From Rhizobium sp. Q54 (GTDB lineage: Bacteria > Pseudomonadota > Alphaproteobacteria > Rhizobiales > Xanthobacteraceae): a DNA stretch of 64,000 nucleotides. Position 1 is the first letter of the stretch, and every line of letters starts with the position of its first letter. Made by a program: the position numbers and the translations under genes. Of this stretch, positions 1 through 11,937 are shown piece after piece. The DNA lies in the NCBI GenBank assembly GCA_945861895.1, contig CAMAWF010000005.1, forward strand, positions 32,419 to 96,418, in the 5' to 3' direction. A model generated the notes under the pieces. It was given only the letters and a program-made list of their open reading frames with translations. It made no database searches and was not told the origin of the DNA.

Positions 1-715
1 CGCGCTCGGCGGCGGCAAGCGCGGCTGCAAGCTCGCCCAGTTCGTCGTTGATGAAAATGCGCAGCGCCTGAAACGTGCGCGTCGCCGGATGAATGTCGCC
101 CGGCCGCGAGCGGACCACGCGCGCGACGATGTCGGCGAGCGCCCGCGTCGTGACGATCGGCGCGTCGGCGCGCGCCTTGACGATGGCGCGGGCAACCGCG
201 CGCGAATGCCGCTCTTCGCCGAGCGTGAAGATGATCGATGCAAGATCGCGCTCCGATGCCGTCGCGATCAAACCAGCCGCATCGACATCCGATTCGCCCA
301 TGCGCATGTCGAGCGGCCCGTCGAGGCGGAAGGAGAATCCACGCTCGGCCCGGTCGAGCTGCATCGAAGACACGCCGAGGTCGAGCACGACGCCATCGAC
401 GGCGGCGGCGCCGCACTCGCTCGCCGCGTTATCGAGATTGGAAAATCGATCCTCGATCAGCGTCAGCCGGCCTTGCGCGGCTTCCACCAGACCGGCGCCG
501 CGCGCGATGGCGCTCTGGTCGCGGTCGATGCCGATGACGTTTGCGTTCGCGGCATCGAGAATGCGCCGTGTATAGCCGCCGGCGCCGAATGTCGCGTCGA
601 TATAGATGCCGCCGTCTTTGACATCGAGGAAGTCGACCGCCGGGCGGCCGAGCACAGGAATATGTTGCGCCGGCCCACCAGCGACAGCCGCAAAGCCGTC
701 GCCGCCCGCCGTCAT
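1..715 (-). CDS. rsmH: 16S rRNA (cytosine(1402)-N4)-methyltransferase RsmH (MraW), 3' end outside window
   Basis: This gene is absent from the ORF track because it runs off the left edge; I translated it from the minus strand. It methylates N4 of C1402 in the 16S rRNA decoding site using SAM. Visible motifs in order are the SAM loop [10 protein letters not shown] (about residue 41), [24 protein letters not shown] and [16 protein letters not shown], which are diagnostic of the family. The ATG at 715 overlaps the mraZ stop codon (ATGA), so the two are translationally coupled, as expected at the head of the division/cell-wall (dcw) cluster. The remaining C-terminal part and presumably ftsL/ftsI lie outside the window. 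Confidence 0.95.
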   Translation of the reverse strand, partial: MTAGGDGFAAVAGGPAQHIPVLGRPAVDFLDVKDGGIYIDATFGAGGYTRRILDAANANVIGIDRDQSAIARGAGLVEAAQGRLTLIEDRFSNLDNAASECGAAAVDGVVLDLGVSSMQLDRAERGFSFRLDGPLDMRMGESDVDAAGLIATASERDLASIIFTLGEERHSRAVARAIVKARADAPIVTTRALADIVARVVRSRPGDIHPATRTFQALRIFINDELGELAAALAAAER

Positions 716-1191
716 TCCCATGCTCCATGCGCCGTTGGCGCCGCCGCCTGGGATTTCAATTGCTCCCGGAGCGCGCGCACCTTTTGGGTGGCCTGCGCGA
801 GCTCGGCTTGGAAGCGGCCGGGCTCCCAGAGCTGAAACTTGTGACCGAGCCAGACGAACAGAACCCGGTCGGCGATTCCGGCGTGGACCTTCAACGGCTC
901 GTTCAGCGTCACCCTGCCCTCGGCATCGAGCTTCAGGGTCGCGCTGGTGCCATAGAGAGCGGCCGAAAACTGCTCGCGTTCTTCCGAAAAGGGCGCAAAG
1001 CGCGCGATCACCGTTTCGATCTCCGACATCAGCGCGTTCCCCCCGGCATCGATCGCCGGGCGATCGAGCGCCGGATAGCAATAGAGGCCGTCGAAACCAT
1101 CGCGGCCGAGCACCGCACGAAAAGGAGCCGGTATCGATACGCGCCCCTTGGAGTCGAGCCGCAGCGTCGTGTTGGACACGAAGCGGTTCAT
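712..1191 (-). CDS. mraZ: Transcriptional regulator MraZ
   Basis: A 159-residue MraZ, the AbrB-fold DNA-binding autoregulator of the division/cell-wall cluster. Two tandem SpoVT/AbrB-like repeats are visible: [22 protein letters not shown] near the N-terminus and [16 protein letters not shown] in the second half. The track starts the ORF at 1284, but family members begin at MNRFVSNT, so I use the ATG at 1191. The C-terminal tail ([16 protein letters not shown]) is poorly conserved. It overlaps rsmH by 4 bp. Four TGGG repeats lie about 100 bp upstream, and family knowledge predicts that MraZ represses its own operon through them. Confidence 0.95.
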   Translation of the reverse strand: MNRFVSNTTLRLDSKGRVSIPAPFRAVLGRDGFDGLYCYPALDRPAIDAGGNALMSEIETVIARFAPFSEEREQFSAALYGTSATLKLDAEGRVTLNEPLKVHAGIADRVLFVWLGHKFQLWEPGRFQAELAQATQKVRALREQLKSQAAAPTAHGAWE

Positions 1192-1291
1192 CTTTGGCAC
1201 CCGACTGGACGCAACCACCGCGGCCTCCGCGAGAGGCCTTGGCCCCCATCGCCCGGACGCCCCTGGGGTCAGGGAAATCAACAAAACGTGG

Positions 1292-1325
1292 TGGGTTATT
1301 TTGGGATATCATGGGCTAATATGGG
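1292..1325. promoter_or_regulatory. MraZ operator: four TGGG repeats at exact 10-bp spacing
   Basis: TGGG occurs at 1292, 1302, 1312 and 1322, exactly one helical turn apart (read on the plus strand). Direct TGGGN repeats separated by about 5 nt are the known binding sites of E. coli MraZ. The array lies upstream of mraZ and overlaps the predicted promoter, which fits autorepression. Confidence 0.8.
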
Positions 1326-1331
1326 CGTCAA
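1303..1331 (-). promoter_or_regulatory. Predicted sigma70-type promoter of mraZ-rsmH
   Basis: On the minus strand TTGACG (1331-1326) is followed after 17 bp by TATCCC (1308-1303). The -35 is a good match and the -10 a moderate one. The elements interleave with the MraZ TGGG repeats. This is inferred from sequence only. Confidence 0.4.
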
Positions 1332-1585
1332 CGGAAGCGCCGCCAGCCGCGCCCGGGGGCCCTCGGCCACGCTGGCAACACCTCATTAACGACCAGCCGG
1401 CTTAAGGATTGGTTGCCGCGAGGTCCGGCGGCGCCGCGCCATCGCCTTGTCGCAGAGACCGGACCGCAGAAACCGGTAACCCGTTCGGGTTGACTGGCTT
1501 GGCGTTATCCTTGGCGTTATCAATGAGTGAGTTAAGTTACGGCCCGGTCGGGGACAGTGTCGCGGGCCGGGTTATTATCTGGCGA
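1332..1585. other. Intergenic stretch between the mraZ promoter and the 13-bp repeat array
   Basis: No convincing gene. The 62-aa and 85-aa ORFs here have no recognisable features. The only structure I see is a perfect 12-bp tandem duplication (CTTGGCGTTATC at 1498-1509 and 1510-1521). It shares the word TTGCG/TTGGCGTTA with the repeat array that follows. Confidence 0.5.
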
Positions 1586-1663
1586 GACTTGCGTTGAAGA
1601 CTTGCGTTAAAGACTTGCGTTAAAGACTTGCGTTAAAGACTTGCGTTGAAAACTTGCGTTAAA
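1586..1663 (+). repeat. Tandem repeat, six copies of a 13-bp unit
   Basis: The unit is GACTTGCGTTAAA, with G/A variation at position 11 and one copy beginning with A. Copies start at 1586, 1599, 1612, 1625, 1638 and 1651 without interruption. The array ends 71 bp before the chosen start of the amidase gene, so it lies in that gene's leader or promoter region. Its function is unknown; it could be slipped-strand variable or a protein-binding array. Confidence 0.95.
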
Positions 1664-1734
1664 CAGGTGCGGCGTTGGATACCGGTACGACGTTTCATTC
1701 CAGATTTCCCGCCATAGCGCTTATGCTTCGGGCC

Positions 1735-2508
1735 ATGCCGCCCTTCCAGCCGGATTCATTCATCGTCTCCGATATCGTTGCCTCGCCGAACCACGACGAG
1801 CGCAAAGACGGCATGCCGCCCGATATGGTCGTGCTGCATTACACCGGAATGCAGGACGATCAGGCCGCGCTCGACCGGTTATGCTCGGCGGAAAGCAAAG
1901 TCTCGTCCCACTATGTCGTGTTCGCCGACGGCCGCATCGTGCAATGCGTGCCGGAAACGCGCCGCGCCTGGCATGCCGGCGTCTCGTCATGGGCCGGCGC
2001 AACCGACATCAACTCCCATTCGATCGGCATCGAGATCGCCAATCCCGGCCACGATTTCGACTATCCGGATTTTCCGCGGCGGCAGATCGCCGCAGTGATT
2101 ACGCTTTGCCGCGGCATTCTCGCCCGCCGACGCCAGATCCGCCCCGACCGGGTGCTGGCGCATTCCGATGTGGCCCCGGCGCGCAAGCAGGACCCCGGCG
2201 AGAAATTCCCCTGGGGGCTGTTGAGCGAGTCCGGCATCGGCCATTGGGTGCGGCCGGCGCCGCTGACGCTTGCAGGTCCGCAGCTGGCGCCTGGCGACAT
2301 GGGCGACGCGGTCACGCAACTGCAACGCAACCTGGCGGGTTACGGCTACGGCCTGGAAGCGACCGGCACCTACGATGAAGATACGCGCATTGTGGTCGCC
2401 GCGTTCCAGCGCCATTTCCGTCCCGGGCGCGTCGACGGCATCGCCGACGATTCCACCACGACAACGCTGCGCGCGCTGATCGAAACCCGGCCCACGCCGC
2501 TGGAATGA
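1735..2508 (+). CDS. N-acetylmuramoyl-L-alanine amidase, AmiD-like, with PG-binding domain
   Basis: Zinc amidase that cleaves the lactyl-peptide bond of peptidoglycan or of anhydro-muropeptides. An Amidase_2 domain covers about residues 10-170: VVLHYTGM has the first zinc His, SIGIEIANPG the core strand, and LAHSDVAPARKQDPG the second His and the catalytic/ligand region. A C-terminal PG_binding_1 domain follows (GDMGDAVTQLQRNLAGYGY, about 190-245). The track ORF begins at 1675; I prefer the ATG at 1735 (MPPFQPDSF) because the homologous part starts there. With that start (257 aa) there is no obvious signal peptide, so the location is uncertain. It is followed by rnpB on the same strand. Confidence 0.88.
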   Translation: MPPFQPDSFIVSDIVASPNHDERKDGMPPDMVVLHYTGMQDDQAALDRLCSAESKVSSHYVVFADGRIVQCVPETRRAWHAGVSSWAGATDINSHSIGIEIANPGHDFDYPDFPRRQIAAVITLCRGILARRRQIRPDRVLAHSDVAPARKQDPGEKFPWGLLSESGIGHWVRPAPLTLAGPQLAPGDMGDAVTQLQRNLAGYGYGLEATGTYDEDTRIVVAAFQRHFRPGRVDGIADDSTTTTLRALIETRPTPLE

Positions 2509-2560
2509 TTAACGCCGCGGCGCTTGACGCGGACGCTCGACCTCCCCATTGCTATCAGCG

Positions 2561-2962
2561 TCAGTCGGCTGGACGGCCGCTCCGGCATTTCACCGAAAGG
2601 TGGCCGGGGAGGAAAGTCCGGGCTCCAAGGACAAACGGTGCCGGATAACGTCCGGCGGGGGCAACCCCAGGGAAAGTGCCACAGAGAGCAGACCGCCCGT
2701 CTTCGCGAAAGCTTCGACGGGTAAGGGTGAAAAGGTGCGGTAAGAGCGCACCGCGCCGGCGGCAACGCAGGCGGCACGGCAAACCCCACCGGGAGCAAGA
2801 CCGAATAGGAGCGGCGCGGGACGCAAGTCTCAGGTCCTGTCCGGATCAGCCGTTCGGGTAGGTTGCTGGAGGCGGCGGGTAACCGGCGTCCCAGAGGAAT
2901 GGCCGTCACGCATGTGGCTCGCGCTACATGCCTTACAGAACCCGGCTTATAGGCCGGCTGAT
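2561..2962 (+). ncRNA. rnpB: RNase P RNA, bacterial type A
   Basis: The catalytic RNA of ribonuclease P, which trims tRNA 5' ends. The 5' end UCAGUCGGCU pairs over 10 bp (with G-U pairs) with GGCCGGCUGA at the 3' end, forming helix P1. Universally conserved segments are present: GAGGAAAGTCCGGGCTCC near the 5' side, CAGAGAGCAGACCGCC, a GTAAGGGTGAAA segment, and ACAGAACCCGGCTTAT before the 3' P1 strand. The length of about 400 nt is usual for alphaproteobacteria. The ends are set by P1 and may be off by a few bases. Confidence 0.95.
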
Positions 2963-2969
2963 ATGTTAA

Positions 2970-3010
2970 GGGGGCTCGGCGGAAAACCCGCCGGGCCCCC
3001 GCCATTTTTC
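2970..3010 (+). terminator. Rho-independent terminator of rnpB
   Basis: A GC-rich stem (GGGGGCTCGGCGG paired with CCCGCCGGGCCCCC) with an AAAA-type loop is followed by CATTTTTC. It sits 8 nt after the 3' end of the RNase P RNA. Confidence 0.85.
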
Positions 3011-3095
3011 AATCGATCGTTTCCGCTGATGCATTGATCGCGGGCTTTCGTTGGATGCGGCGCGTTGCAATTGCTAGCGTCGCGCATAGGCGTCC

Positions 3096-3995
3096 ATGAC
3101 CTTTTTTCGCCAAATATCTTTTTCCCACCAGAACCTCGGCCTCGCGCTTGGCATCGCCGGCATGGTGACCTTCGCCGCGACTCTTCCTGCCCGGCGGCTC
3201 GGGGTCACGGCGCTCGATCCCTTGTTCCTGAGCGCCGCCAGCGCGACGCTTGCCGGATGCACGGCGTTGATGGTGCTCATCGCCACGCGCCGTACGCTGC
3301 CGCCGCGAACACTGTGGCCCGCGCTCTTTAGCGCCGGATTTTGCAGCATCGTCGCCTTTCCGATTCTCACCGCGCTGGCGATGATGACGGTGCCCGCCGC
3401 GCACGGCGGCGTGGTGCTCGGCATCCAGCCGCTGGCGATCGCTGCCGGCGCTGCGCTGCTGGCGCACGAGCGGCCGAGCGGCGGCTTCTGGCTGGTGAGC
3501 GCCGCCGGCGCCATCGTCGTGGTGACTTTCGTGCTGCGCCGCGGCGGCGCCGATACGGTGAGCGCCGGCGACTTCTTTCTGATCGCCGCGGTGATCGCCG
3601 GTGCCGTCAACTACACGCTCTACGGCCGGCTCACATCGCTGATGCCCGGATGGGAAGTGATTTCCTGGTCAGTGACGATCTTCCTTCCGCTCGCCGCCGC
3701 CGCCACCTTCGCGCTGTGGCCGGCCGATCTCGCAAACGTGCCTTATCCGGTGTGGGCGGCGCTCGGCTATATCGGCTTGGTCAGCCAATATACCGGCTTC
3801 TTCCTCTTCAACGCGGCGCTGGCCATGGGCGGGATCGCCCGCGTCGGCCAGGTGCTGCTGCTACAGCCGTTCGTGACCCTGGCGCTCGCGGCGCCGGTGA
3901 ACGGCGAGCGCATCGATCTCGAAACCATCCTGTTCGCCGCCGCCGTGGTGACGACGGTGGTGATCGGCCAGCGCATGCGGGTGACGCGCGGCTGA
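3096..3995 (+). CDS. EamA/DMT-superfamily transporter (copy 1)
   Basis: A 299-residue inner-membrane protein with about ten hydrophobic segments in two EamA repeats, typical of drug/metabolite exporters. The sequence ALAMMTVPAAHGGVVLGIQPL and the conserved glutamate in AHERPSGGFW mark the end of the first repeat. The second repeat ends in LLLQPFVTLALAAPVNGERI. The substrate cannot be told. It is about 90 bp upstream of a same-strand paralogue of the same length, so this is a tandem duplication. Confidence 0.85.
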   Translation: MTFFRQISFSHQNLGLALGIAGMVTFAATLPARRLGVTALDPLFLSAASATLAGCTALMVLIATRRTLPPRTLWPALFSAGFCSIVAFPILTALAMMTVPAAHGGVVLGIQPLAIAAGAALLAHERPSGGFWLVSAAGAIVVVTFVLRRGGADTVSAGDFFLIAAVIAGAVNYTLYGRLTSLMPGWEVISWSVTIFLPLAAAATFALWPADLANVPYPVWAALGYIGLVSQYTGFFLFNAALAMGGIARVGQVLLLQPFVTLALAAPVNGERIDLETILFAAAVVTTVVIGQRMRVTRG

Positions 3996-4084
3996 TATGC
4001 AATTCAAATCATCGCTGCGACCGACATGACCCATTGTAGACTTTCACTGGTGAAGGCCAGAAGGGCGGGCTAGCGTCCGTCCGC

Positions 4085-4984
4085 ATGTCATCGCCCGCTT
4101 CCCGCAAAAAACTCGGCCTCCTGCTTGGCTGCATCGGCATGTGCATGTTCGCCGGCACGCTGCCGGCGACGCGGCTTGCGGTCACCGGCTTCGATCCGCT
4201 GTTCTTGACCGCCGCGCGCGTCACCATCGCAGGATGCTCGGCGGCGTTATTGCTGCTGCTCACGCGGCACAAGCTGCCGCCGCGAGGCCTGCGGCTCGAA
4301 CTGTTCGCCGCCGGATTTTGTATTGTCTTTGCGTTTCCGCTGTTCATCGCGCTCGCCATGATGAGCGTGGCCGCCGCGCACGGCGGCGTCGTGCTCGGCA
4401 TCATGCCGCTGGCGACGGCTGCGGCCGCCGCCGCGCTGGCACACGAGCGCCCAAGCGCCGGCTTCTGGCTTGTGAGCGTGGCAGGGACCTGCCTGGTGCT
4501 CACTTTCATTGTCCGCCGCGCGGGCATCGAAGCGGTGGACTACGGCGACGTCTTCCTGCTCGGCGGCGTCATCTCCGGCGCCATCGGCTACACATTGTCG
4601 GCGCGGTTGACGGCGAAGATGCCCGGCTGGGAAGTGATTTCGTGGTCGGTGGTGATTTTCCTGCCGCTTTCCGCCGCCGCCACCGCCGCGCTATGGCCGG
4701 CCGCCATCGCCAGCGTGCCCGCCGCGGCCTGGGCCGGGCTGGTCTATGTCAGCTTCGTCAGCCAATATTTTTCCTTTTTCGTATTCAACGTCGCGATGGC
4801 GATGGGCGGCGTCGCCCGCATGAGCCAGGTGTTGCTGTTGCAGCCGTTAGTGATCGTGGCGCTCGCATGGCCCGTGAACGGCGAGCGGATCGAATTGGAA
4901 ACCCTGCTGTTCGCCGCCGCCGTGGTGGCGACGGTGGTGATCGGCCAGCGCATGCGCGTCAAGCGCGGCGCGCAATCAAACTGA
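4085..4984 (+). CDS. EamA/DMT-superfamily transporter (copy 2)
   Basis: Also 299 residues with the same two-repeat membrane architecture. It aligns end to end with the preceding gene: both contain MPGWEVISWSV and IFLPL, and both end in VVIGQRMRV followed by a short basic tail. Divergence is concentrated in loops, for example DPLFLSAASATLAGC in copy 1 against DPLFLTAARVTIAGC here. The pair may have different substrates or work as a hetero-oligomer; neither can be decided from sequence. It converges on the TRAP genes 5 bp downstream. Confidence 0.85.
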   Translation: MSSPASRKKLGLLLGCIGMCMFAGTLPATRLAVTGFDPLFLTAARVTIAGCSAALLLLLTRHKLPPRGLRLELFAAGFCIVFAFPLFIALAMMSVAAAHGGVVLGIMPLATAAAAAALAHERPSAGFWLVSVAGTCLVLTFIVRRAGIEAVDYGDVFLLGGVISGAIGYTLSARLTAKMPGWEVISWSVVIFLPLSAAATAALWPAAIASVPAAAWAGLVYVSFVSQYFSFFVFNVAMAMGGVARMSQVLLLQPLVIVALAWPVNGERIELETLLFAAAVVATVVIGQRMRVKRGAQSN

Positions 4985-4989
4985 TAACG

Positions 4990-6297
4990 CTACTTCACGT
5001 CCAGCATGGTCGAGGGCAGCCACAGCGCGAGCCCGGGGAACATCACGATCAGCACGACCGCCAAGCACATCAGGAAAAACAGCGGCAGCGTGTAACGGCC
5101 GATGGTGAAGATGTCGCGGCCGGTCATGCCTTGCAGGACGTAGAGATTGAACCCGACCGGCGGCGTGATCTGCGCCATCTCCACCACCAATACGATGTAG
5201 ATGCCGAACCAGATCAGGTCGAAGCCGGCTTTCTGCACCAGCGGCATGATGACGGCGGTGGTGAGCACCACCATCGAGATGCCGTCGAGGAAGCAGCCGA
5301 GGATGATGTAGAAAATCGTCAGTACGGTGAGCAATTGCCAATGCGGCAGATTGTATTCGCCGATCCATTCCGCCAGCGCCCGCGGTATGCCGGTGAAGCC
5401 CATCGCGGCGGTGAGAAAGGCCGCGCCCGCGAGGATGAACGCGATCATGCAGCTGGTCTTGGCGGCGCCGAGCAGCGCATCGCTGAACGTCGTCCAGTTG
5501 AGCGTATCCATCCACCACGACAGCGCCAGCGAGAGGAACACGCCGACCACCGCGGCCTCGGTCGCGGACGCAAGCCCGCCATAGATCGATCCGATCACGC
5601 CGAGGATCAGCAGGATGATCGGGATGAGCCGGCGCGTCGCCACGACGCGGTTGATGAAGCTGGTCGGCGGGTCGGGCGGCGGCATGCGGTCTTTGTTGAA
5701 CAGCGCCCAGACCACAATGAAGCCTGAGAACAATCCGGCGAGCATGATGCCGGGGATGACGCCGGCGATGAACAGACGCGCGATCGACTGATCGGTCGCG
5801 CTCGCATAGACGATCATGATGATCGAGGGCGGGATCAGCAGGCCGAGCGTGCCGGAACCGGCCAGCGTGCCGATCGCCATCTTGATGTCGTAGCCGCGCT
5901 TGAGCAGTTCCGGCAACGAAATACGGCCGATGGTGGCGCAGGTGGCCGCCGAAGATCCCGACACCGCCGCGAAGATGGCGCAGCCGACCACGTTCACATG
6001 CAGCAAGCGGCCGGGAAGTTTCTGCAGCCAGGGCGCCAGCCCCTCGAACATGTCTTCGGACAATTTCGTGCGGTAGAGAATTTCGCCCATCCAGATGAAC
6101 ATCGGCAGCGCGGTGAGATCCCACGAATTCGACGCCGCCCACATCGAGGTGGCGAGCACCTGTCCGGCCGGCACCGACAATTTGGTCAGCACGGCGACGA
6201 GCCCGACCATCGCCAGCGCGAGCGCGATCCAGACGCCGGAGCCGAGGATGACGAACAGCAGCAGCATCAGCAGGACGGACAGAGGGAGAAGCTCCAT
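4990..6297 (-). CDS. TRAP transporter large permease (DctM-like)
   Basis: A 435-residue membrane protein with about 12 transmembrane segments. It is the ion-coupled translocation subunit of a tripartite ATP-independent periplasmic transporter. Family hallmarks are GSSAATCATIGRISLPELLKRGYD, ASGTLGLLIPPSI-type segments and QITPPVGFNLYVLQGM. Its ATG directly abuts the TAG of the small permease, with no bases between. It belongs to a three-gene unit with the small permease and a binding protein, divergent from a 5-oxoprolinase-like gene. Confidence 0.93.
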   Translation of the reverse strand: MELLPLSVLLMLLLFVILGSGVWIALALAMVGLVAVLTKLSVPAGQVLATSMWAASNSWDLTALPMFIWMGEILYRTKLSEDMFEGLAPWLQKLPGRLLHVNVVGCAIFAAVSGSSAATCATIGRISLPELLKRGYDIKMAIGTLAGSGTLGLLIPPSIIMIVYASATDQSIARLFIAGVIPGIMLAGLFSGFIVVWALFNKDRMPPPDPPTSFINRVVATRRLIPIILLILGVIGSIYGGLASATEAAVVGVFLSLALSWWMDTLNWTTFSDALLGAAKTSCMIAFILAGAAFLTAAMGFTGIPRALAEWIGEYNLPHWQLLTVLTIFYIILGCFLDGISMVVLTTAVIMPLVQKAGFDLIWFGIYIVLVVEMAQITPPVGFNLYVLQGMTGRDIFTIGRYTLPLFFLMCLAVVLIVMFPGLALWLPSTMLDVK

Positions 6298-6855
6298 CTA
6301 CCCCTCCTTGCCGAGCGTGAGCGCTTCTTCGGCCTTGCGGAACGTCGGATGTCCGCGGCGAACGACGATGACAAGCTCATCCAGCAAGGCGACGGTGAGG
6401 ATGAAAATTCCCGCCGCCATTGCGGCTTGCGGCAACGCCAGCGGCACCGGGATCAAGCCGGACGACACTTCGTTGAAACGCCACGAATAATAGGTGAACG
6501 AGCCGACGTTCCAGGTGATGTAAGCGGAGAAGGTCGCCGACGCCGCGAACGCCCAGATTTCCAGCCAGCGCCGCATACTTTCGCTCAATCCCGAGAGCAG
6601 CATGGTGACGCGGATATGCGCGCCGGATTTCAGCGTCGGGGCAAGCGCGAAGAAACTCGCCGCCGCCAGCAGATAGCCGGCGATCTCGGCGAGCGAGAGA
6701 ATGATGATGCCCTCCGGCTGGCGGCCGATCAGCGCGAGCGTGCCATCGATGAGCCGGCCGGCAAGCTGCAAGCCGACCATCAGCGCTATGGCGACGAGGC
6801 AAAGCGCCGACAGCCAGAGCGCCGCGCCGTAGAGTGTGTCGAGTGCTTTGCGCAC
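6298..6855 (-). CDS. TRAP transporter small permease (DctQ-like)
   Basis: A 185-residue protein with four predicted transmembrane segments (around residues 10-32, 50-75, 90-115 and 135-160), as expected for DctQ. The segment LKSGAHIRVTMLLSGL between helices 2 and 3 matches the usual G-x-H-I/V-R-V motif of the family. It directly precedes the large permease. It is separated from the binding-protein gene by about 240 bp, most of which is a large inverted repeat. Confidence 0.88.
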   Translation of the reverse strand: MRKALDTLYGAALWLSALCLVAIALMVGLQLAGRLIDGTLALIGRQPEGIIILSLAEIAGYLLAAASFFALAPTLKSGAHIRVTMLLSGLSESMRRWLEIWAFAASATFSAYITWNVGSFTYYSWRFNEVSSGLIPVPLALPQAAMAAGIFILTVALLDELVIVVRRGHPTFRKAEEALTLGKEG

Positions 6856-6858
6856 TAA

Positions 6859-7068
6859 CCCTCTCCCCTTGTGGGAGAGGGTGGCGCCGAGCGCAGTGAG
6901 GCGCCGGGTGAGGGGTCGGCGTCGTCAAAGTTGAGTCGCGAAAGCAAGTGCCGCGCATTCGCTCGAAGGCGGTCAGAAACAGATCTGTGATGTTGTGCTG
7001 CCGACAAGGACCCCTCACCCGGCTCGGGCTTGCAGCCCGAGCCACCCTCTCCCACAAGGGGAGAGGGT
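6859..7068. repeat. Large inverted repeat, family A (CCCTCTCCCCTTGTGGGAGAG type)
   Basis: The left arm begins CCCTCTCCCCTTGTGGGAGA and runs to GGGTGAGGGGT. The right arm mirrors it (ACCCCTCACCCGG to CCACAAGGGGAGAGGGT), with about 90 bp of unique sequence between. Each arm tip is itself a small hairpin. A second copy lies at 38012-38149. Here it lies between the dctP-like gene and the dctQ/dctM genes, where a stable mRNA hairpin could raise binding-protein expression relative to the permeases. Confidence 0.9.
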
Positions 7069-7096
7069 AAACTGCGCTCGCGGCTCCGTTACGAGC

Positions 7097-8071
7097 TTAC
7101 TTGCGAAAAGCAGCAAGCATCGCCTTGCCGTCGTCGCCGGCGGCGGTAGCCCATTCGGCTGCGATGGTTTCGCCGATCTTGGCAAGTCCGGCCTTGAGCG
7201 CCGGGCTTGGCGGCTGCACCTTGATTTTCGCAGCCTTCAAGGCGTCGGTTTTTATCGTCATTTCATCCAGCGAAGCTTTCCAGCCGCGCTCCTCGGCGAC
7301 CTTGGCCGCGTCCATCACGGCCTTTTTTTCCGCCGCCGTCAGCTTGCCGAAAGCTTCCTTGTTCACGAGCACCATGTTGCGCGGCAGCCAGGCCTGCGTG
7401 TCGTAGTAATGCGTGAGGTAATCCTCCGACTTGGTATCGACGCCGGTCGAAGCCGAGGTGATCATCACTTCGACGCGGCCGGTGGCGAAGGCGGTCGGCA
7501 GATCGGGCACCTCGATCTGGGTCGGGATCGAACCGGCGAGCGCCGCGAGGCGGCCGATCATGGCATTGTAGGTGCGGAATTTTAGTCCCTTGAGATCATC
7601 AACCGAATTGATATCGCGCTTGGCATACAGGCCCTGCGGCGGCCACGGCACCGAGAACAGCAGCATCAGGCCTTCCTTATCGATCTGCTTTTCGAGGAAA
7701 GGCCGCTGCGCGGCATAGAGCTTTTTGGAAGAGTCATAGCCGGTGGCGAGGAACGGCACGGAATCGAGGCCGAAGACCGGCGCTTCGTTGGCGGCGAGCG
7801 AAACGAGGACTTCGCCGATCGGCGCCGTGCCCTGCCGCACCGAGCGTTTGATGTCCGCATGCTTGATCAAGGAGCCGGCCGGATGCACGGTGATTTTCAG
7901 CGACCCGTTGGTGGCCTTGTCCACGTCTTGCGTAAATTGCACGACGTTTTTGGTATGGAAGTTGCCGGCGGGATAGGGCGTCGGCAGATCCCACTTGTTC
8001 TGCGCAGAGGCGGCGGTAGACAGGGTGGCCGCGAATATGGCGGCCACACACGCACGTAACATCACAGTCAT
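7097..8071 (-). CDS. TRAP transporter periplasmic substrate-binding protein (DctP family)
   Basis: A 324-residue exported binding protein. The ATG at 8071 is chosen over the track start at 8134 because it has a strong Shine-Dalgarno (CAGGAGGAGACA) and begins a classical signal peptide (MTVMLRACVAAIFAATLSTA, cleaved after SAQ). DctP features include TPYPAGNFHTKNVVQFTQDV and LKGLKFRTYNAMIGRLAALA, the region holding the conserved carboxylate-binding Arg. The ligand is unknown. The divergent fused 5-oxoprolinase/hydantoinase gene suggests 5-oxoproline, a hydantoin or a related cyclic amide; that is inference. Confidence 0.9.
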   Translation of the reverse strand: MTVMLRACVAAIFAATLSTAASAQNKWDLPTPYPAGNFHTKNVVQFTQDVDKATNGSLKITVHPAGSLIKHADIKRSVRQGTAPIGEVLVSLAANEAPVFGLDSVPFLATGYDSSKKLYAAQRPFLEKQIDKEGLMLLFSVPWPPQGLYAKRDINSVDDLKGLKFRTYNAMIGRLAALAGSIPTQIEVPDLPTAFATGRVEVMITSASTGVDTKSEDYLTHYYDTQAWLPRNMVLVNKEAFGKLTAAEKKAVMDAAKVAEERGWKASLDEMTIKTDALKAAKIKVQPPSPALKAGLAKIGETIAAEWATAAGDDGKAMLAAFRK

Positions 8072-8192
8072 TGTCTCCTCCTGGGGGACCGGGGCATTGT
8101 CGGGGCCGCGGCCGGGAAAGCGAAGCGCAAGCATCGCGCCTTCGGCCGGTAGGTTGCAAGGCCGTCATTGGGCCAATGGGTGGAGTTAAGAC

Positions 8193-11840
<3,648 letters not shown>

Positions 11841-11937
11841 ATTTGAAGCGCTTTATCCGCGCAGCGTTAATCATTCGCACGGGCGTGATTTGATTTTGGC
11901 CGGCCGTGTGCCAAATTCCATGCCGAGAGCAATCATC

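Noticed and set aside
1409-1597. 62-aa ORF between the mraZ promoter and the 13-bp repeat array
   Set aside because: No recognisable domain, and its end runs into the tandem repeat; likely chance in GC-rich sequence.
1586-1663. CRISPR-like array
   Set aside because: The units are 13 bp and contiguous with no spacers, and no cas genes are near.
2370-3005. 211-aa minus-strand ORF
   Set aside because: It covers rnpB and its terminator on the opposite strand; an RNA gene is clearly present there.
4141-5727. 528-aa plus-strand ORF rich in Arg and His
   Set aside because: It is a shadow of the EamA copy 2 and TRAP permease genes, with composition unlike real proteins.
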